Assembly (NCBI GenBank): GCA_023436585.1
Contig: JAEZIN010000006.1
Coordinates: 62,001-126,000, forward strand
Length of the DNA stretch: 64,000 nt
From: Bacillota bacterium
Lineage (GTDB): Bacteria > Bacillota > Clostridia > Christensenellales > Aristaeellaceae
Direction of reading: 5' to 3'
Shown: positions 1 to 8,766 of the stretch, one piece after another
Position numbering within the stretch: the stretch's first letter is position 1
How the letters are laid out: every line of letters starts with the position of its first letter
Position numbers and translations under genes: made by a program
The notes under the pieces: model-generated
The model's input: the letters and a program-made list of their open reading frames with translations, nothing else
The model's database searches: none
What the model was told of the DNA's origin: nothing

Positions 1-84
1 TACGAGATTTGTGGAGCAAACAATCCTTACAAGATTTCCTGGCCGTATGCCTTATTATGTAGCCTGAGAATAGTGCGGGCTTAA
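1..84 (+). CDS. possible 3' end of an unidentified gene
   Basis: Frame 1 is open from the window edge to a TAA at 82-84, giving 27 residues ending in SLRIVRA. The composition (YEICGANNPYK near the start) looks protein-like, but 28 open codons can occur by chance. No family is recognised and the start lies outside the window. If real, it is the C-terminus of a gene running into the structured element at 138-346. Confidence 0.25.
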   Translation, partial: YEICGANNPYKISWPYALLCSLRIVRA

Positions 85-137
85 TAGGATTACGAAGAGA
101 TTGTGAAGAGGAGCTGTCACATATGCGGCTTAACATC

Positions 138-346
138 ATCCTTATTCTTCGAGACGGCCGCCGAAGGTTTCCAAAGGGCTCCCGAGCTCAGCCGCCGCCA
201 GTGGCGGCAATAGGCTGAGCGAAGGAGGCTGGCGAAACGAGCCGCAGAAGCGGCAGCGAACTGCGGCGACGATTGAGCCAGATGGAGGATCGGAAAGCCC
301 TTTGGTCGCATCCGCAGATGCGAAATCCATCTTACCAATTAAGGAT
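138..346. ncRNA. candidate structured RNA, family unknown
   Basis: A dense set of exact inverted repeats nests into one fold. There is a 10-bp closing stem (171-180 with 296-305), an 8-bp stem (186-193 with 213-220) capped by a 6-bp hairpin (194-199 with 203-208), a 5-bp hairpin (241-245 with 250-254) inside a 5-bp stem (229-233 with 277-281), and a 6-bp hairpin (307-312 with 317-322). A further 6-bp pairing, 281-286 with 326-331, crosses the closing stem as a pseudoknot would. A weak outer pairing, 138-143 with 341-346, may close the whole. Strand is not decided because all pairs are Watson-Crick. The layout recalls HEARO/OMEGA-type RNAs, but no nuclease gene is adjacent and the family is not established. 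Confidence 0.55.
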
Positions 347-381
347 AAGCTAGGCTTGCATAATTTAAGACAACCTAAGTG

Positions 382-813
382 CTATCCCTTCCACTTGAAC
401 AATAGCACGCCGCCCACCAACAGCCCCATGCCCACATATTTATTCCAGGTAAAAGGCACCTTTTCCGTGCCCAGTATGCCAAACGCGTCAATCATTGCGG
501 CAGCCAGAAGCTGCGCGATAAGGATGGTGGAAATGGCCACGGTGGGGGTAAGGTTTTGTATGCCCAGCATCACCGTAAGGGTGATGGTCAGGCCCAGCAC
601 GCCGCCCATCCAGTAATACCAGGGCATTTTCAAAAGGCCGGAAAACTGCCCCTTGCCCAATATCCACAGGACAATCAGCGAAAGTAAAAAGGCTGTTCCC
701 TGCACAAAAACATTGGATTCATACAACCCTATCTTGTCGCCAAGCCGTGTATTGATCACCCCTTGAAAGCTCATGGCGGCCCCGGCCAATATGCAAAACA
801 AAACCCCGGCCAT
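382..813 (-). CDS. DMT-superfamily YdcZ (DUF606) membrane protein
   Basis: A 143-residue, almost wholly hydrophobic protein with about five membrane segments, starting MAGVLFCILAGAAMSFQGV. The early F-Q-G-x-x-N-T/x-R-L pattern and the closing GxxLLxGGVLLF segment fit the YdcZ/DUF606 branch of drug/metabolite transporters, and the length is the usual one. The start has a GGGAGGG site five bases upstream. It follows the alarmone synthetase gene on the same strand after about 60 bases, so it may end that transcript. Substrate unknown. Confidence 0.8.
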   Translation of the reverse strand: MAGVLFCILAGAAMSFQGVINTRLGDKIGLYESNVFVQGTAFLLSLIVLWILGKGQFSGLLKMPWYYWMGGVLGLTITLTVMLGIQNLTPTVAISTILIAQLLAAAMIDAFGILGTEKVPFTWNKYVGMGLLVGGVLLFKWKG

Positions 814-873
814 GTCATCCCTCCCAACAAACAGGGAATATCATGCCCGGGGTTTTCTTTTTCCATGCGGGGT

Positions 874-1554
874 TCAGCTTCCGGCGGTCCCGCCGCCTTC
901 CAGCTTCTCCACCATGTTGTATATGCGCTGCATCCGAAGGTCTATCTCGGCCATGTCCTTGGCTGTGCGCAAAAGCTCCGCCGAAAGCTCCTTGGGGATT
1001 CTTTGAGGCTCCTTATAGCGCAATTGATGGTCCAGGCTGGCCCACAGGTCCATGGCGATGGAGCGGATTTGAACCTCCACCGGCACCCATACCTTGCCTT
1101 CCGCCAGGAAGACGGGCACCTGCACCACCAGGTGAAGGCTTCTGTAGCCGTTCTTCTTGGGGGTAGTGATGTAATCCTGCTCCTTGACCAGCACGATGTC
1201 GTCCTGATTTTTCAAAAGGTCGGCCACCGTGTAGATATCGCTGACATACGAGCAGATGACGCGGATGCCGGCGATGTCGTACAGGTTTTCGGCCGCCGAT
1301 GCGAAGGATACGGGCAGGTTCCTGCGCTGCAGCTTTTCGGTGATGCTCTGTACCGTCTTAAGGCGGCTTTGCATGTGGTGGATGGGATTGCGTTTGTGGC
1401 GGAGCTGAAACTCCTCGTCCAGGTTCTCCAGCTTCGTGCGTACCTCCCGGATGGCCGACTGGTAGCGGCACTGCATTTGCAGATAGCTGTCCGACAGCTC
1501 CTGAATGCTTTTGAGGGTAAGCCTGGCTAGCAGGGGTTTGTCCGCAAGGGTCAT
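874..1554 (-). CDS. small alarmone synthetase, RelQ/SasB-like GTP pyrophosphokinase
   Basis: A 226-residue stand-alone (p)ppGpp synthetase: the family transfers pyrophosphate from ATP to GTP or GDP. The core shows DIAGIRVICSY and a KxxGYRSLH segment, then VEVQIRSIAMDLWASLDHQLRYK, which is the conserved E-x-Q-I-R and W-x-x-x-x-H-x-x-x-Y-K pattern. There is no HD hydrolase, TGS or ACT domain, as expected for a small synthetase. Its ATG overlaps the TGA of the histidine kinase gene (ATGA), so translation is probably coupled. That links alarmone production to an envelope-sensing and efflux transcript, which is an unusual location. Confidence 0.88.
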   Translation of the reverse strand: MTLADKPLLARLTLKSIQELSDSYLQMQCRYQSAIREVRTKLENLDEEFQLRHKRNPIHHMQSRLKTVQSITEKLQRRNLPVSFASAAENLYDIAGIRVICSYVSDIYTVADLLKNQDDIVLVKEQDYITTPKKNGYRSLHLVVQVPVFLAEGKVWVPVEVQIRSIAMDLWASLDHQLRYKEPQRIPKELSAELLRTAKDMAEIDLRMQRIYNMVEKLEGGGTAGS

Positions 1555-2885
1555 GAGGGGCTCCTTTCCGGCGGGTCCGCGCGCTTTAACTCCACGGTGA
1601 AGGTGCTGCCCAGGCCGGGGCTGCTTTTCACGCGCAGTGTGCCGCCATGCAGGTCGATGATACGTTTGGCCAAGGGCAGACCCAACCCGTTCCCTTCATG
1701 GGCGTGGGATGTGTCACCCTGGTAAAACCGTTCGAAGATACGCGCTTGCGTACTTTCGTCCATGCCGATACCCTGATCACGGATGCGTACCTTCACCACG
1801 TCGCTTACGTACAGGGAAAGGGCAATTTCCCCGCCCTGGGGGGAAAACTTGATGGCATTTTCCAGCAGATTGATCCATACCTGCTGCATCAGTTCCGCGT
1901 CGCCGCGGATCACGGTGTTTTCCAGGTTCACGTCCCAGCGGATCTCCCTTTGCGCCCACTCCGGCTCCAGCAAAAGCACCGTCTGCCGAAGCTGCTCATC
2001 CAAGGAAAATTGCTCTTGGGACGTCAACCGCTGCTGGTATTCCAGTTTGGAAAGCCTAAGCAGGTTCTGCGATAGCCGGGATAGCCGCTGGCTTTCCTTG
2101 ATGATGATGGAGGTGTATTCTTCCCGTTCCTCATTTGTCGTTTCGGGACTTTTCAGCAGCGTTGCGAACCCCTGGATGGATGCGATAGGCGTCTTAAACT
2201 CGTGGGATACGTTGCTGATGAAATCCTTTTGCAGATATTCTATGCTTTGAAGCTCCTGTGCCATGTTGTTGAAATTTTCCATCAAGTCGCCCAGCTCATC
2301 CCTGCGATCGGCGGGCAGCCGCACGGTAAAGTCGCCCTCCGCCACCTTGCGGGTGGCCTCGGTGAGACGGCTGATGGGCCGGAGCATCCGCCTGGTGGAA
2401 AGGAAAACGAACAGGAAAAACGAGAATACGCATATCAGCAGCGTGTAAAAAGCCCGTATAGACATCTTGCGGAACACATTCACGTGGGAGCGGAGGCTGA
2501 TTCTAAATATGCTTTCCCCGGCTTTGAAGAACGTCACAGGGGCGTTAAGAAGCTTCATTTCCGGGGATACGACTTCGCCCAGCTCCAGGCGGTTCATTTC
2601 TTCCGCATGAAGGGGAAGGCTTGCCACATCTTCAATGACTTCCATCTGGTAGATGGCGCTGGTGGAAATATTGGCAATCTCCTGCACGGGGAGAAATGTC
2701 TTTTGATACAGCTCCAGCGCATATACGGCCACGCCGCGCTGGTCCGCACGTATTTCCTGAAGCAGCGCCCTGTTGTTGATGACCGTGGACACACCAAAAG
2801 AAATGCCGGAGGAGACAACGATCATCAGGCAGAGCACCACGACCAGCCGCGTTTGAAATTTCTTCAAAAAAAATGGGTGTTTCAT
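1551..2885 (-). CDS. HAMP-domain sensor histidine kinase
   Basis: A 444-residue membrane sensor kinase. Membrane segments lie at about 12-35 and 145-163 and flank an extracytoplasmic sensor of about 110 residues. A HAMP linker follows at about 165-217, then the H-box NVSHEFKTPIASI with the phosphoacceptor His228, an N-box (NLLENAIKFSPQGG) and ATP-binding G-boxes (RDQGIGMD, GNGLGLPLAKRI). It overlaps its response regulator by four bases. The likely role is sensing an envelope or antibiotic signal for the MacB-like exporter on the same strand; the signal itself cannot be read from sequence. Confidence 0.92.
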   Translation of the reverse strand: MKHPFFLKKFQTRLVVVLCLMIVVSSGISFGVSTVINNRALLQEIRADQRGVAVYALELYQKTFLPVQEIANISTSAIYQMEVIEDVASLPLHAEEMNRLELGEVVSPEMKLLNAPVTFFKAGESIFRISLRSHVNVFRKMSIRAFYTLLICVFSFFLFVFLSTRRMLRPISRLTEATRKVAEGDFTVRLPADRRDELGDLMENFNNMAQELQSIEYLQKDFISNVSHEFKTPIASIQGFATLLKSPETTNEEREEYTSIIIKESQRLSRLSQNLLRLSKLEYQQRLTSQEQFSLDEQLRQTVLLLEPEWAQREIRWDVNLENTVIRGDAELMQQVWINLLENAIKFSPQGGEIALSLYVSDVVKVRIRDQGIGMDESTQARIFERFYQGDTSHAHEGNGLGLPLAKRIIDLHGGTLRVKSSPGLGSTFTVELKRADPPERSPS

Positions 2886-3556
2886 AAAAGTTTATCCGCC
2901 CGGTAGCCAAGCCCCCTGACGGTTACGATGCGGAATTCCGGAAAATCACCGCATTTTTCCCGCAGGCGCTTGATATGCACATCCACCGTCCGCTCGTCGC
3001 TCTGGGCGTCCATACCCCACAGCTCGTCCATCAGCTGGCTGCGGGTAAAGGTGCGGCCGGGATAGCTCATTAATTTAAACAGCAGCAAAAACTCTTTTTT
3101 CGTCAAGCTTAGTGTAACATCCCTGCGGGAAACCGTCAAGGCATCATAATTGAGCACCGTTTCTCCAACGCGCAGTTCACGCTCCGTGGCGATGCGGCTG
3201 CGGCGCAAAAGCGCGTTGACCCGAAGCAGCAGCTCGTCCAGTTCAATGGGCTTGACCATATAGTCGTCCGTGCCCAGGGAATAGGCCTTGCGCTTGTCAT
3301 CTATGGCTTCCTTGGCCGTAACCATCAAAATCGGCAGCTCAGGATAAGCCTGGCGCAAATCCCGCGTCAGGGCGAAGCCGTCCATGCGCGGCATCATAAT
3401 ATCGCATATAATCAGGTCCGGCATGGCGCTCTCCATGACGGAAAGCGCCTCCTCGCCGTCCTGGGCGCGCATGACCTCAAAGCCGTTCCTGCGCAGGAAT
3501 ACGGACATGAGCTGCCTCAAGTTCGGGTCATCTTCCACCACAAGGATTTTAAACAT
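2882..3556 (-). CDS. OmpR/PhoB-family response regulator
   Basis: A 224-residue regulator: receiver domain with acidic EDD pocket near residues 8-10, phosphorylatable Asp52 in LIICDIMMPRMDGF, conserved Lys near MVKP, then a winged-helix DNA-binding domain with RTVDVHIKRLREK. An upstream in-frame start at 3577 is possible, but an AAAGGAGT site seven bases before the ATG at 3556 favours MFKILVVEDD. It lies between the exporter permease gene (56-base gap) and the kinase gene (4-base overlap) and is probably phosphorylated by that kinase. Confidence 0.93.
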   Translation of the reverse strand: MFKILVVEDDPNLRQLMSVFLRRNGFEVMRAQDGEEALSVMESAMPDLIICDIMMPRMDGFALTRDLRQAYPELPILMVTAKEAIDDKRKAYSLGTDDYMVKPIELDELLLRVNALLRRSRIATERELRVGETVLNYDALTVSRRDVTLSLTKKEFLLLFKLMSYPGRTFTRSQLMDELWGMDAQSDERTVDVHIKRLREKCGDFPEFRIVTVRGLGYRADKLL

Positions 3557-3612
3557 ATTTACTCCTTTGGCAAACAAACAACAAATTCTCTGTACAGGGG
3601 AAATTTCCCTGC

Positions 3613-4812
3613 TCAGTTGCTTCGCAGCGCGTCGATGGGGTTGAGCCTGGATGCCTTGCGCGCCGGTGCCCAGCCGAATAGCACGCCCACCGCGGCGGAG
3701 AAGCCGAAGGCCAGTGTGGTGGCGCTGGGGGAGATGGCAAATTCGAAGCCGATGCCCATGGCCGCCAAGAGGGAGATCAAATTGCCGAGTATAATGCCGC
3801 CCGCGCCGCCCAGCAGCGAGAGCACGACGGACTCGATCAAAAATTGGAGCTGTATGCGCCTTGGCTGCGCGCCAAGTGCCTTGCGCAGGCCGATTTCCGT
3901 GGTGCGCTCGGTGACGGAGACAAGCATCATGTTCATGATGCCGATGCCGCCCACCAGTAACGCAATGGAGGCGATGCCGGCCAGCATGGTGGTCATCATG
4001 CCGGTCATGGTGTTCATGGTATCTAACAGGCTGTCCAGGTTGATGATGGAGTAGGCGTCGTCCTTGAAGTTGAAGGCCTGGGCAAGCTCCGCTTCCAGGC
4101 TGTCCACCACGGCGTCCGTATGGGCGGGATCATCTACAATCACCTCCAGGGAGGTGATGTTGCTGCTCCCCGTCATGCGCAAAGCCGCCTTGTAGGGGAT
4201 GATGACCTTAGCGTCCTTTTCGGGCCTGTTCATGCGGTTCATGGCAGACATCATGTCATCCGCCACATCGGGGTCCAGCATGCCCACGATAGTATACGTG
4301 TGGCCTTCCACCAGCACCTTTTGCCCCAGCGGCTCCCGGCCGAAAAACAACTCGTCGGCCAGTATCTTGTTGATGACGCACACGCGGTTTTCCACGCCCA
4401 TATCCAGGGGCGTCAGCCCACGGCCAGTGCCTATCAACTTTGTGTTGCTGCTGAAATACACGTCGTTGCGGCCTTCCACGCTCACATCCTCCAGCACTTT
4501 CTTTTCAGCCACCACATTGGCGGAGAAGGATACGGTGGGGGAGATGCCCGATACGTTTTCAAGCTGCAGAAGCTTCTGTATGTCGCTGTCAAACAGGCCG
4601 TTTTTCAGCGGCGTGCCGGAAGCGCGTACGGTGATCTTGCCGGCGCCAAGGTCCTCAAACTGGGATGTTACTTCATCCGTCACGCCCTGTACGGTGGTAA
4701 TCAGCGCAATGATGGCCGTAACGCCGATGATGATGCCCAGCATCGTCAAAAACGAACGCATCTTGTTGCTTTTTATGTTTTGCAGGGACATTTCCAGGCT
4801 TTCTTTAAACAT
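3613..4812 (-). CDS. MacB-like ABC transporter permease (FtsX fold)
   Basis: A 399-residue type VII ABC permease: one N-terminal membrane helix (about 18-40, MLGIIIGVTAIIALI), a long extracytoplasmic domain, then three helices at the C-terminus, including LLVGGIGIMNMMLVSVTERTxEIGLRKALGA, the FtsX/MacB signature. In monoderms this type works with a separate ATPase and an HlyD-like adaptor to export peptides or antibiotics. The gene overlaps the ATPase gene by eight bases, so the adaptor, ATPase and permease form one unit. Confidence 0.92.
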   Translation of the reverse strand: MFKESLEMSLQNIKSNKMRSFLTMLGIIIGVTAIIALITTVQGVTDEVTSQFEDLGAGKITVRASGTPLKNGLFDSDIQKLLQLENVSGISPTVSFSANVVAEKKVLEDVSVEGRNDVYFSSNTKLIGTGRGLTPLDMGVENRVCVINKILADELFFGREPLGQKVLVEGHTYTIVGMLDPDVADDMMSAMNRMNRPEKDAKVIIPYKAALRMTGSSNITSLEVIVDDPAHTDAVVDSLEAELAQAFNFKDDAYSIINLDSLLDTMNTMTGMMTTMLAGIASIALLVGGIGIMNMMLVSVTERTTEIGLRKALGAQPRRIQLQFLIESVVLSLLGGAGGIILGNLISLLAAMGIGFEFAISPSATTLAFGFSAAVGVLFGWAPARKASRLNPIDALRSN

Positions 4813-5497
4813 CCTCTTCCTCCCCTTCCGTCAGACGCCCGTCCAACAGCCGGACGACTTTATTGGCGTGGGCGGCGATGGATGCGTCGTGGGTAATCAT
4901 GAGGATGGTATGGCCTTCCTCGTTGAGCTCATGGAATAGTGCCATTACCTGCCGGCCCGTTTTTTGATCCAGCGCACCGGTGGGTTCATCTGCCAGTAAA
5001 ATGGTTGGGTTGGTGGATAGCGCCCTGGCGATGGCCACACGCTGCTGCTGACCGCCGGACAGTTGGTTGGGGAAATGATTGATCTTGTCCGACAAGCCTA
5101 CCCTTTGCAGCATCTTCAGTGCAATGGCTTCCCTGTCCCTGGGGGGAAAGCCCGCGTAAATCAGGGGCAGCATTACGTTGCGCAGCGCGTTCATCCTGGG
5201 CAGAAGCTGGAAGGATTGAAAGATGAAGCCGACTTCCTTGCTGCGCACGGCGGCCAGGTCTTCCTCATCCAGCTCCTGTATGCGCCGGCCGTGCAGTATG
5301 TATTCGCCTTTTGTAGGCGTATCCAGGCAGCCCAGAATGTTCATCAGCGTGGATTTGCCGGAACCGGATGGGCCCAGGATGGCTACAAATTCGCCCTTCT
5401 CCACGGAAAAGCTGATGCCCTTTAGCACCTGGTGGTCTTCTTCGCCCATACGGTAGATTTTTTGTATGTCACGCATGGACACAATCGGTTCTTGCAT
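4805..5497 (-). CDS. MacB/LolD-type ABC transporter ATPase
   Basis: A 230-residue nucleotide-binding subunit: Walker A GPSGSGKST near residue 41, Q-loop FQSFQLLPRM, signature LSGGQQQRVAIARAL, Walker B ILLADEPTGALD and a switch His in MITHD. These are the hallmarks of the MacB/LolD/SalX group, which energise mechanotransmitting permeases rather than classical transport channels. It sits between the adaptor gene and the permease gene on the same strand, 11 bases after the adaptor. Confidence 0.94.
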   Translation of the reverse strand: MQEPIVSMRDIQKIYRMGEEDHQVLKGISFSVEKGEFVAILGPSGSGKSTLMNILGCLDTPTKGEYILHGRRIQELDEEDLAAVRSKEVGFIFQSFQLLPRMNALRNVMLPLIYAGFPPRDREAIALKMLQRVGLSDKINHFPNQLSGGQQQRVAIARALSTNPTILLADEPTGALDQKTGRQVMALFHELNEEGHTILMITHDASIAAHANKVVRLLDGRLTEGEEEDV

Positions 5498-5508
5498 GCG
5501 GTTGCTCC

Positions 5509-6372
5509 TTACTGTTCGCGCAGATTGCGGAAGGGCATCACGGCCATGGTTTCATCCCTGGGGATAAGCACCGTTTCGCCGGACTTGACGCCGTCCACCA
5601 CCTGTACAATGCTGCCGTTGTTGATGCCCAGCAGCACAGGCTGGCGCACGATCTCCTCGCCGCGGCTGTAGCAGAAAACGTAAGGCTCGCTGCTATCGTC
5701 AAACTGCACGGCTTTTAAGGATATGGTGGTGGCCATTTCGGCCTTGTCCTTCAGTACCGTTACTTCAGCGCTCATGCCCATGCGCAGCGTGCCGTCCTGG
5801 GGCACGGATACCTTGGCGTCATAGTAGGCGATATTACCGGAGACATTGGCCTCACGGGCGATTTCTTTAATGGTGCCGGTCAGCGTCTTGTCCAGCGCCT
5901 GAACATATACGGATACCTCCATGCCGGGGCTTAACGCGCCTACGTCATACTCGTCCACACGGAAGGCGATGACGGGATGGTCGTAATCGGCGATGCGGAA
6001 CAAATCGCGCCCGGCGGGCACGGTATCATCCACATCCACATAGATTTCCGCCAGCACGCCGTCCATGCCGGCTTCCACACGGCTGCCGCTCTTGGGGATG
6101 ATGATGTCGTCATCCTCCTTGACCACCGCGCCTTCCTCGATGGGAAGGGTCTTTACGCGAACGGGATAGGTGGAAGTCACCACCTTCTCATCGCCCGGCT
6201 CCACATTGCCGGAGAAGCTGTAGTACGTTACGATATCCTGTGTCTTTGCCGTCTCCTCGTCATAACGCGCCCCCTTAGGCCGCATAAAGATGCCGTAGGC
6301 AACAATCAGGGCTATTGCCAAAAACAGCACCGCCCAAACAATTTTCCGTTTCCGCTTTTTCCGAGTCTGCAT
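5509..6372 (-). CDS. HlyD/MacA-like efflux adaptor
   Basis: A 287-residue membrane-anchored adaptor. A basic start (MQTRKKRKRK) and one membrane helix (about 10-30) are followed by a lipoyl-like barrel: a GNVEPGDEKVV strand, the SGSRVEAGMDGVLAEI hairpin half and a C-terminal domain with VQVVDGVKSGETVLIPRD. It has short or no coiled coil, as in monoderm partners of MacB. It is the first gene of its unit, with an AACTGGAGGAAACACC site before the ATG. Its neighbours make it the partner of the MacB-like ATPase and permease. Confidence 0.88.
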   Translation of the reverse strand: MQTRKKRKRKIVWAVLFLAIALIVAYGIFMRPKGARYDEETAKTQDIVTYYSFSGNVEPGDEKVVTSTYPVRVKTLPIEEGAVVKEDDDIIIPKSGSRVEAGMDGVLAEIYVDVDDTVPAGRDLFRIADYDHPVIAFRVDEYDVGALSPGMEVSVYVQALDKTLTGTIKEIAREANVSGNIAYYDAKVSVPQDGTLRMGMSAEVTVLKDKAEMATTISLKAVQFDDSSEPYVFCYSRGEEIVRQPVLLGINNGSIVQVVDGVKSGETVLIPRDETMAVMPFRNLREQ

Positions 6373-6542
6373 GGTGTTTCCTCCAGTTCAGTATTTCAGG
6401 ATATAAAATATACCGTCTGTATGAACGAAACATTAAATACGGGCAAAAGGAAAAAGAAATTCTGATCAGGTCTTGCATGAGTTCATGTTTGTCTGAATCA
6501 TACGCCTGGTTGGGCACCCTGTAGTGTAGCCTGAACAGCAAA

Positions 6543-6580
6543 AACAACCCCCGCTCCACTGTAGTCCGGAAGCGGGGGTA
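6543..6580 (-). terminator. Rho-independent terminator of the rhamnose operon
   Basis: On the minus strand an ACCCCCGCT / AGCGGGGGT stem is followed by TGTTTTTG. It lies just past the stop of rhaB at 6593 and ends the rhaA-aldolase-rhaB transcript before the promoter region of the adaptor operon. Confidence 0.85.
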
Positions 6581-6592
6581 TAGGACATTTGC

Positions 6593-8059
6593 TTACTTGC
6601 CTGTGACCCTTAGAAAGCGCAGGTACGCCTGCTCCCATGCGTCCTTGTCCCGGGGCTGGTAAGCCTTTGGCGCAAAGGAGGCCGATATCATGCTCCGGCC
6701 ATGGGCAACATCCTCTATCGCGCCCAGGGCAATGAGCTGCACAATGGCGTTGCCCAATGCCGTGGCCTCCGAGGGGCCAGCCATCACGGGCATGTTCATG
6801 GCGTCGGCAGACATCTGCATTAAAAGAGATGCTTGGGTGCCTCCGCCTACCGCGTACAGCGTGCCGTACTTTTTGCCGGTGAGGCGGGAAATGGTCAGCG
6901 CGGTTGCCCTGTAGGTCATGGCCAGGCTTTCATAGATGCAGCGGACGATGCCGCCGCGGGTGTCCGGCACAGGCTGCCCCGTATTTTTCAGGTACCTGCA
7001 AATGCGCTCCGGCATATCCCCCGGCGCGAGAAAGCTAGGATCGTCCGGATCGATGAAGCAGGCAAAAGCCGGGGCCGCTTCCGCTTCCTGCGCCAATCCC
7101 CCGTAGGATACAGGCGCCAGTAAAGCCCAGTGGCGCCGGCATTCCTGCACGATCCACAGTCCCATGATGTTTTTCAAAAAGCGGGTGGTTTTGTTAACGC
7201 CGCCCTCATTGGTGAAGTTGCAGTCCCTGCTTTCGGCCGTTACCACAGGTGCATCCGTTTCCGTGCCCATCAGCGACCAGGTACCGCTGGACAGGAAGAG
7301 GAAATCCTTCTCCCGGGCCGGCACCGCGGCCACCGCGCTGGCGGTATCGTGGCAGGCGGTGTTGCAGACCATTACGGGCGGGAGGTTCAGTTCCCCGCAC
7401 AATGTATCTGTCAGCATACCGCAGGGGGTTCCGGGCTGCACGATGGGCGGGAAAATTTTTGAGGGAATCGTGAGCTTATCGAAAATTTCCCGGGACCAGC
7501 AGCTCTCGCCGGCGGGCAAAAGCTCCGTGGTGGAGGCCATGGTGTATTCCGCTTGCCTGTTCCCCGTAAGGAAGTAGGCGATGAGGTTGGGCATGGGCAA
7601 AAGCGCCGCGGCGCTGGCAAGCGTGGCTTGGCGGTCCTTTTTCAGGGCGGCCAACTGAAAAACTGTGTTGAGGGCCATGTGCTGAATGCCGGTGATGGCG
7701 TAAAGCGCTCCCTTGGGAATGCGCTCAAATACCCACGGAACCGCGCTCTCCGTCCGCGCGTCCCGGTAGTGCACCGGGTTTTCCATCAAATAGCCCTGCG
7801 CGTCCAAAAGTCCGAAATCCACGCCCCATGTGTCGATGGCCACGCTTTCATACGGCCCGGCCTGATGCGCCTTTTGAAGCCCTATATAGATTTCCCGCAT
7901 CAGCCTCGGAAAATCCCAGTACAGCGTACTGTGAAGCTGCACAGGCTCATTTTCGAAGCGGTGCACCTCCGTAAGGGAGATATGGCCGTTATCCAGCCGG
8001 GCCAGCATGGCACGGCCGGAGGACGCACCCAGATCAAAAGCCAGGACGGCACGGGCCAT
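6593..8059 (-). CDS. rhaB: rhamnulokinase
   Basis: A 488-residue FGGY-family sugar kinase that phosphorylates L-rhamnulose to L-rhamnulose 1-phosphate. The N-terminal phosphate motif is AFDLGASSGRAML (about 6-18), a DTWGVDFGLLD segment follows, and the ATP-binding part includes FLSSGTWSLMGTE and AVGGGTQASLLMQMSADA. The W-G-V-D-F-G-L and G-T-W-S-L-x-G motifs are typical of rhamnulokinases. The gene is last of three on the minus strand, 11 bases after the aldolase gene, and is followed by a clear terminator. The rhaA neighbour supports the substrate. Confidence 0.94.
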   Translation of the reverse strand: MARAVLAFDLGASSGRAMLARLDNGHISLTEVHRFENEPVQLHSTLYWDFPRLMREIYIGLQKAHQAGPYESVAIDTWGVDFGLLDAQGYLMENPVHYRDARTESAVPWVFERIPKGALYAITGIQHMALNTVFQLAALKKDRQATLASAAALLPMPNLIAYFLTGNRQAEYTMASTTELLPAGESCWSREIFDKLTIPSKIFPPIVQPGTPCGMLTDTLCGELNLPPVMVCNTACHDTASAVAAVPAREKDFLFLSSGTWSLMGTETDAPVVTAESRDCNFTNEGGVNKTTRFLKNIMGLWIVQECRRHWALLAPVSYGGLAQEAEAAPAFACFIDPDDPSFLAPGDMPERICRYLKNTGQPVPDTRGGIVRCIYESLAMTYRATALTISRLTGKKYGTLYAVGGGTQASLLMQMSADAMNMPVMAGPSEATALGNAIVQLIALGAIEDVAHGRSMISASFAPKAYQPRDKDAWEQAYLRFLRVTGK

Positions 8060-8070
8060 AAGCCACCCTC

Positions 8071-8748
8071 CTATTTGCGGAACTTCTCATAGCCGCCGTG
8101 GGGGCCGGTCAAGCCAAACTTCTTGCGCATGGAGAGGAGTTCGTCGATGCGGCTGCGGGGCAGCTCCACACCGCCGCCCAGGATGCGGGTATTCAGGCAC
8201 AGCTTGGCGAACAGCTCCAGCGTCTCCATGCGGTAGTAGGCGGTCATCAGGTCCCCGCCCACGGTCAGCGCGCCATGGTTTTCCAGGAGAATGGCGTCAT
8301 GGTCCGCGAGATAGGGCGAGACGGCGTCGGGGATCTCCTGGGTGGAGGGGCAGCCGTAAGGCGCGATGGGCACGGCGCCGATGGTCAATATGGCCTCCGG
8401 CATGGTGAACTCGTCCAGGGGAATATGGGCGATGGCAAAGGAGGTGGCCGCCGGGGGATGGGCGTGCACCACGGCGCCGATGTCTTTGCGGTCCCTGTAG
8501 CAGCCCATGTGCATGGGCAGCTCGCTGGAGGGGTTATACTTCGAGTCCTCCTGCTTTTCGCAGCGGCTGTTGATAAGCAGGATCATGTCCGGCGTCAAAA
8601 AGCCCTTGGATGTTCCGGTGGGCGTGGTCAAGAACAAATCGTCGCCAACCTTGACAGTAAAGTTGCCGTCATTGGCGGCTACCCAGCCCTGCTGCCACAC
8701 CCTGTGGCCGATATCGCACATCATTTCCCGAAGGGATTGGAATTCCAT
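8071..8748 (-). CDS. rhaD: class II aldolase, probable L-rhamnulose-1-phosphate aldolase
   Basis: A 225-residue zinc-dependent class II aldolase/adducin fold. A VVHAHPPAA segment supplies two metal-binding His and LLENHGALTVG the third; SSELPMH holds the conserved Glu. The product in this pathway would be dihydroxyacetone phosphate plus L-lactaldehyde. At 225 residues it is nearer FucA in size than the classical 274-residue RhaD, so the substrate is assigned from position between rhaA and rhaB. The ATG at 8748 is preferred over 8757 because AAGGAG lies nine bases upstream of it and abuts the other. Confidence 0.85.
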   Translation of the reverse strand: MEFQSLREMMCDIGHRVWQQGWVAANDGNFTVKVGDDLFLTTPTGTSKGFLTPDMILLINSRCEKQEDSKYNPSSELPMHMGCYRDRKDIGAVVHAHPPAATSFAIAHIPLDEFTMPEAILTIGAVPIAPYGCPSTQEIPDAVSPYLADHDAILLENHGALTVGGDLMTAYYRMETLELFAKLCLNTRILGGGVELPRSRIDELLSMRKKFGLTGPHGGYEKFRK

Positions 8749-8766
8749 AATACGCATCTCCTTGTA

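Noticed and set aside
117..338. Two small minus-strand frames (62 and 73 residues) over the structured element
   Set aside because: They overlap each other and the exact stems, have no family match by eye, and their Arg/Ser/Leu-rich sequence follows from the GC-rich inverted repeats.
763..1530. Plus-strand frame of 255 residues opposite the alarmone synthetase
   Set aside because: It mirrors a clear conserved gene on the other strand and shows no family or ribosome site.
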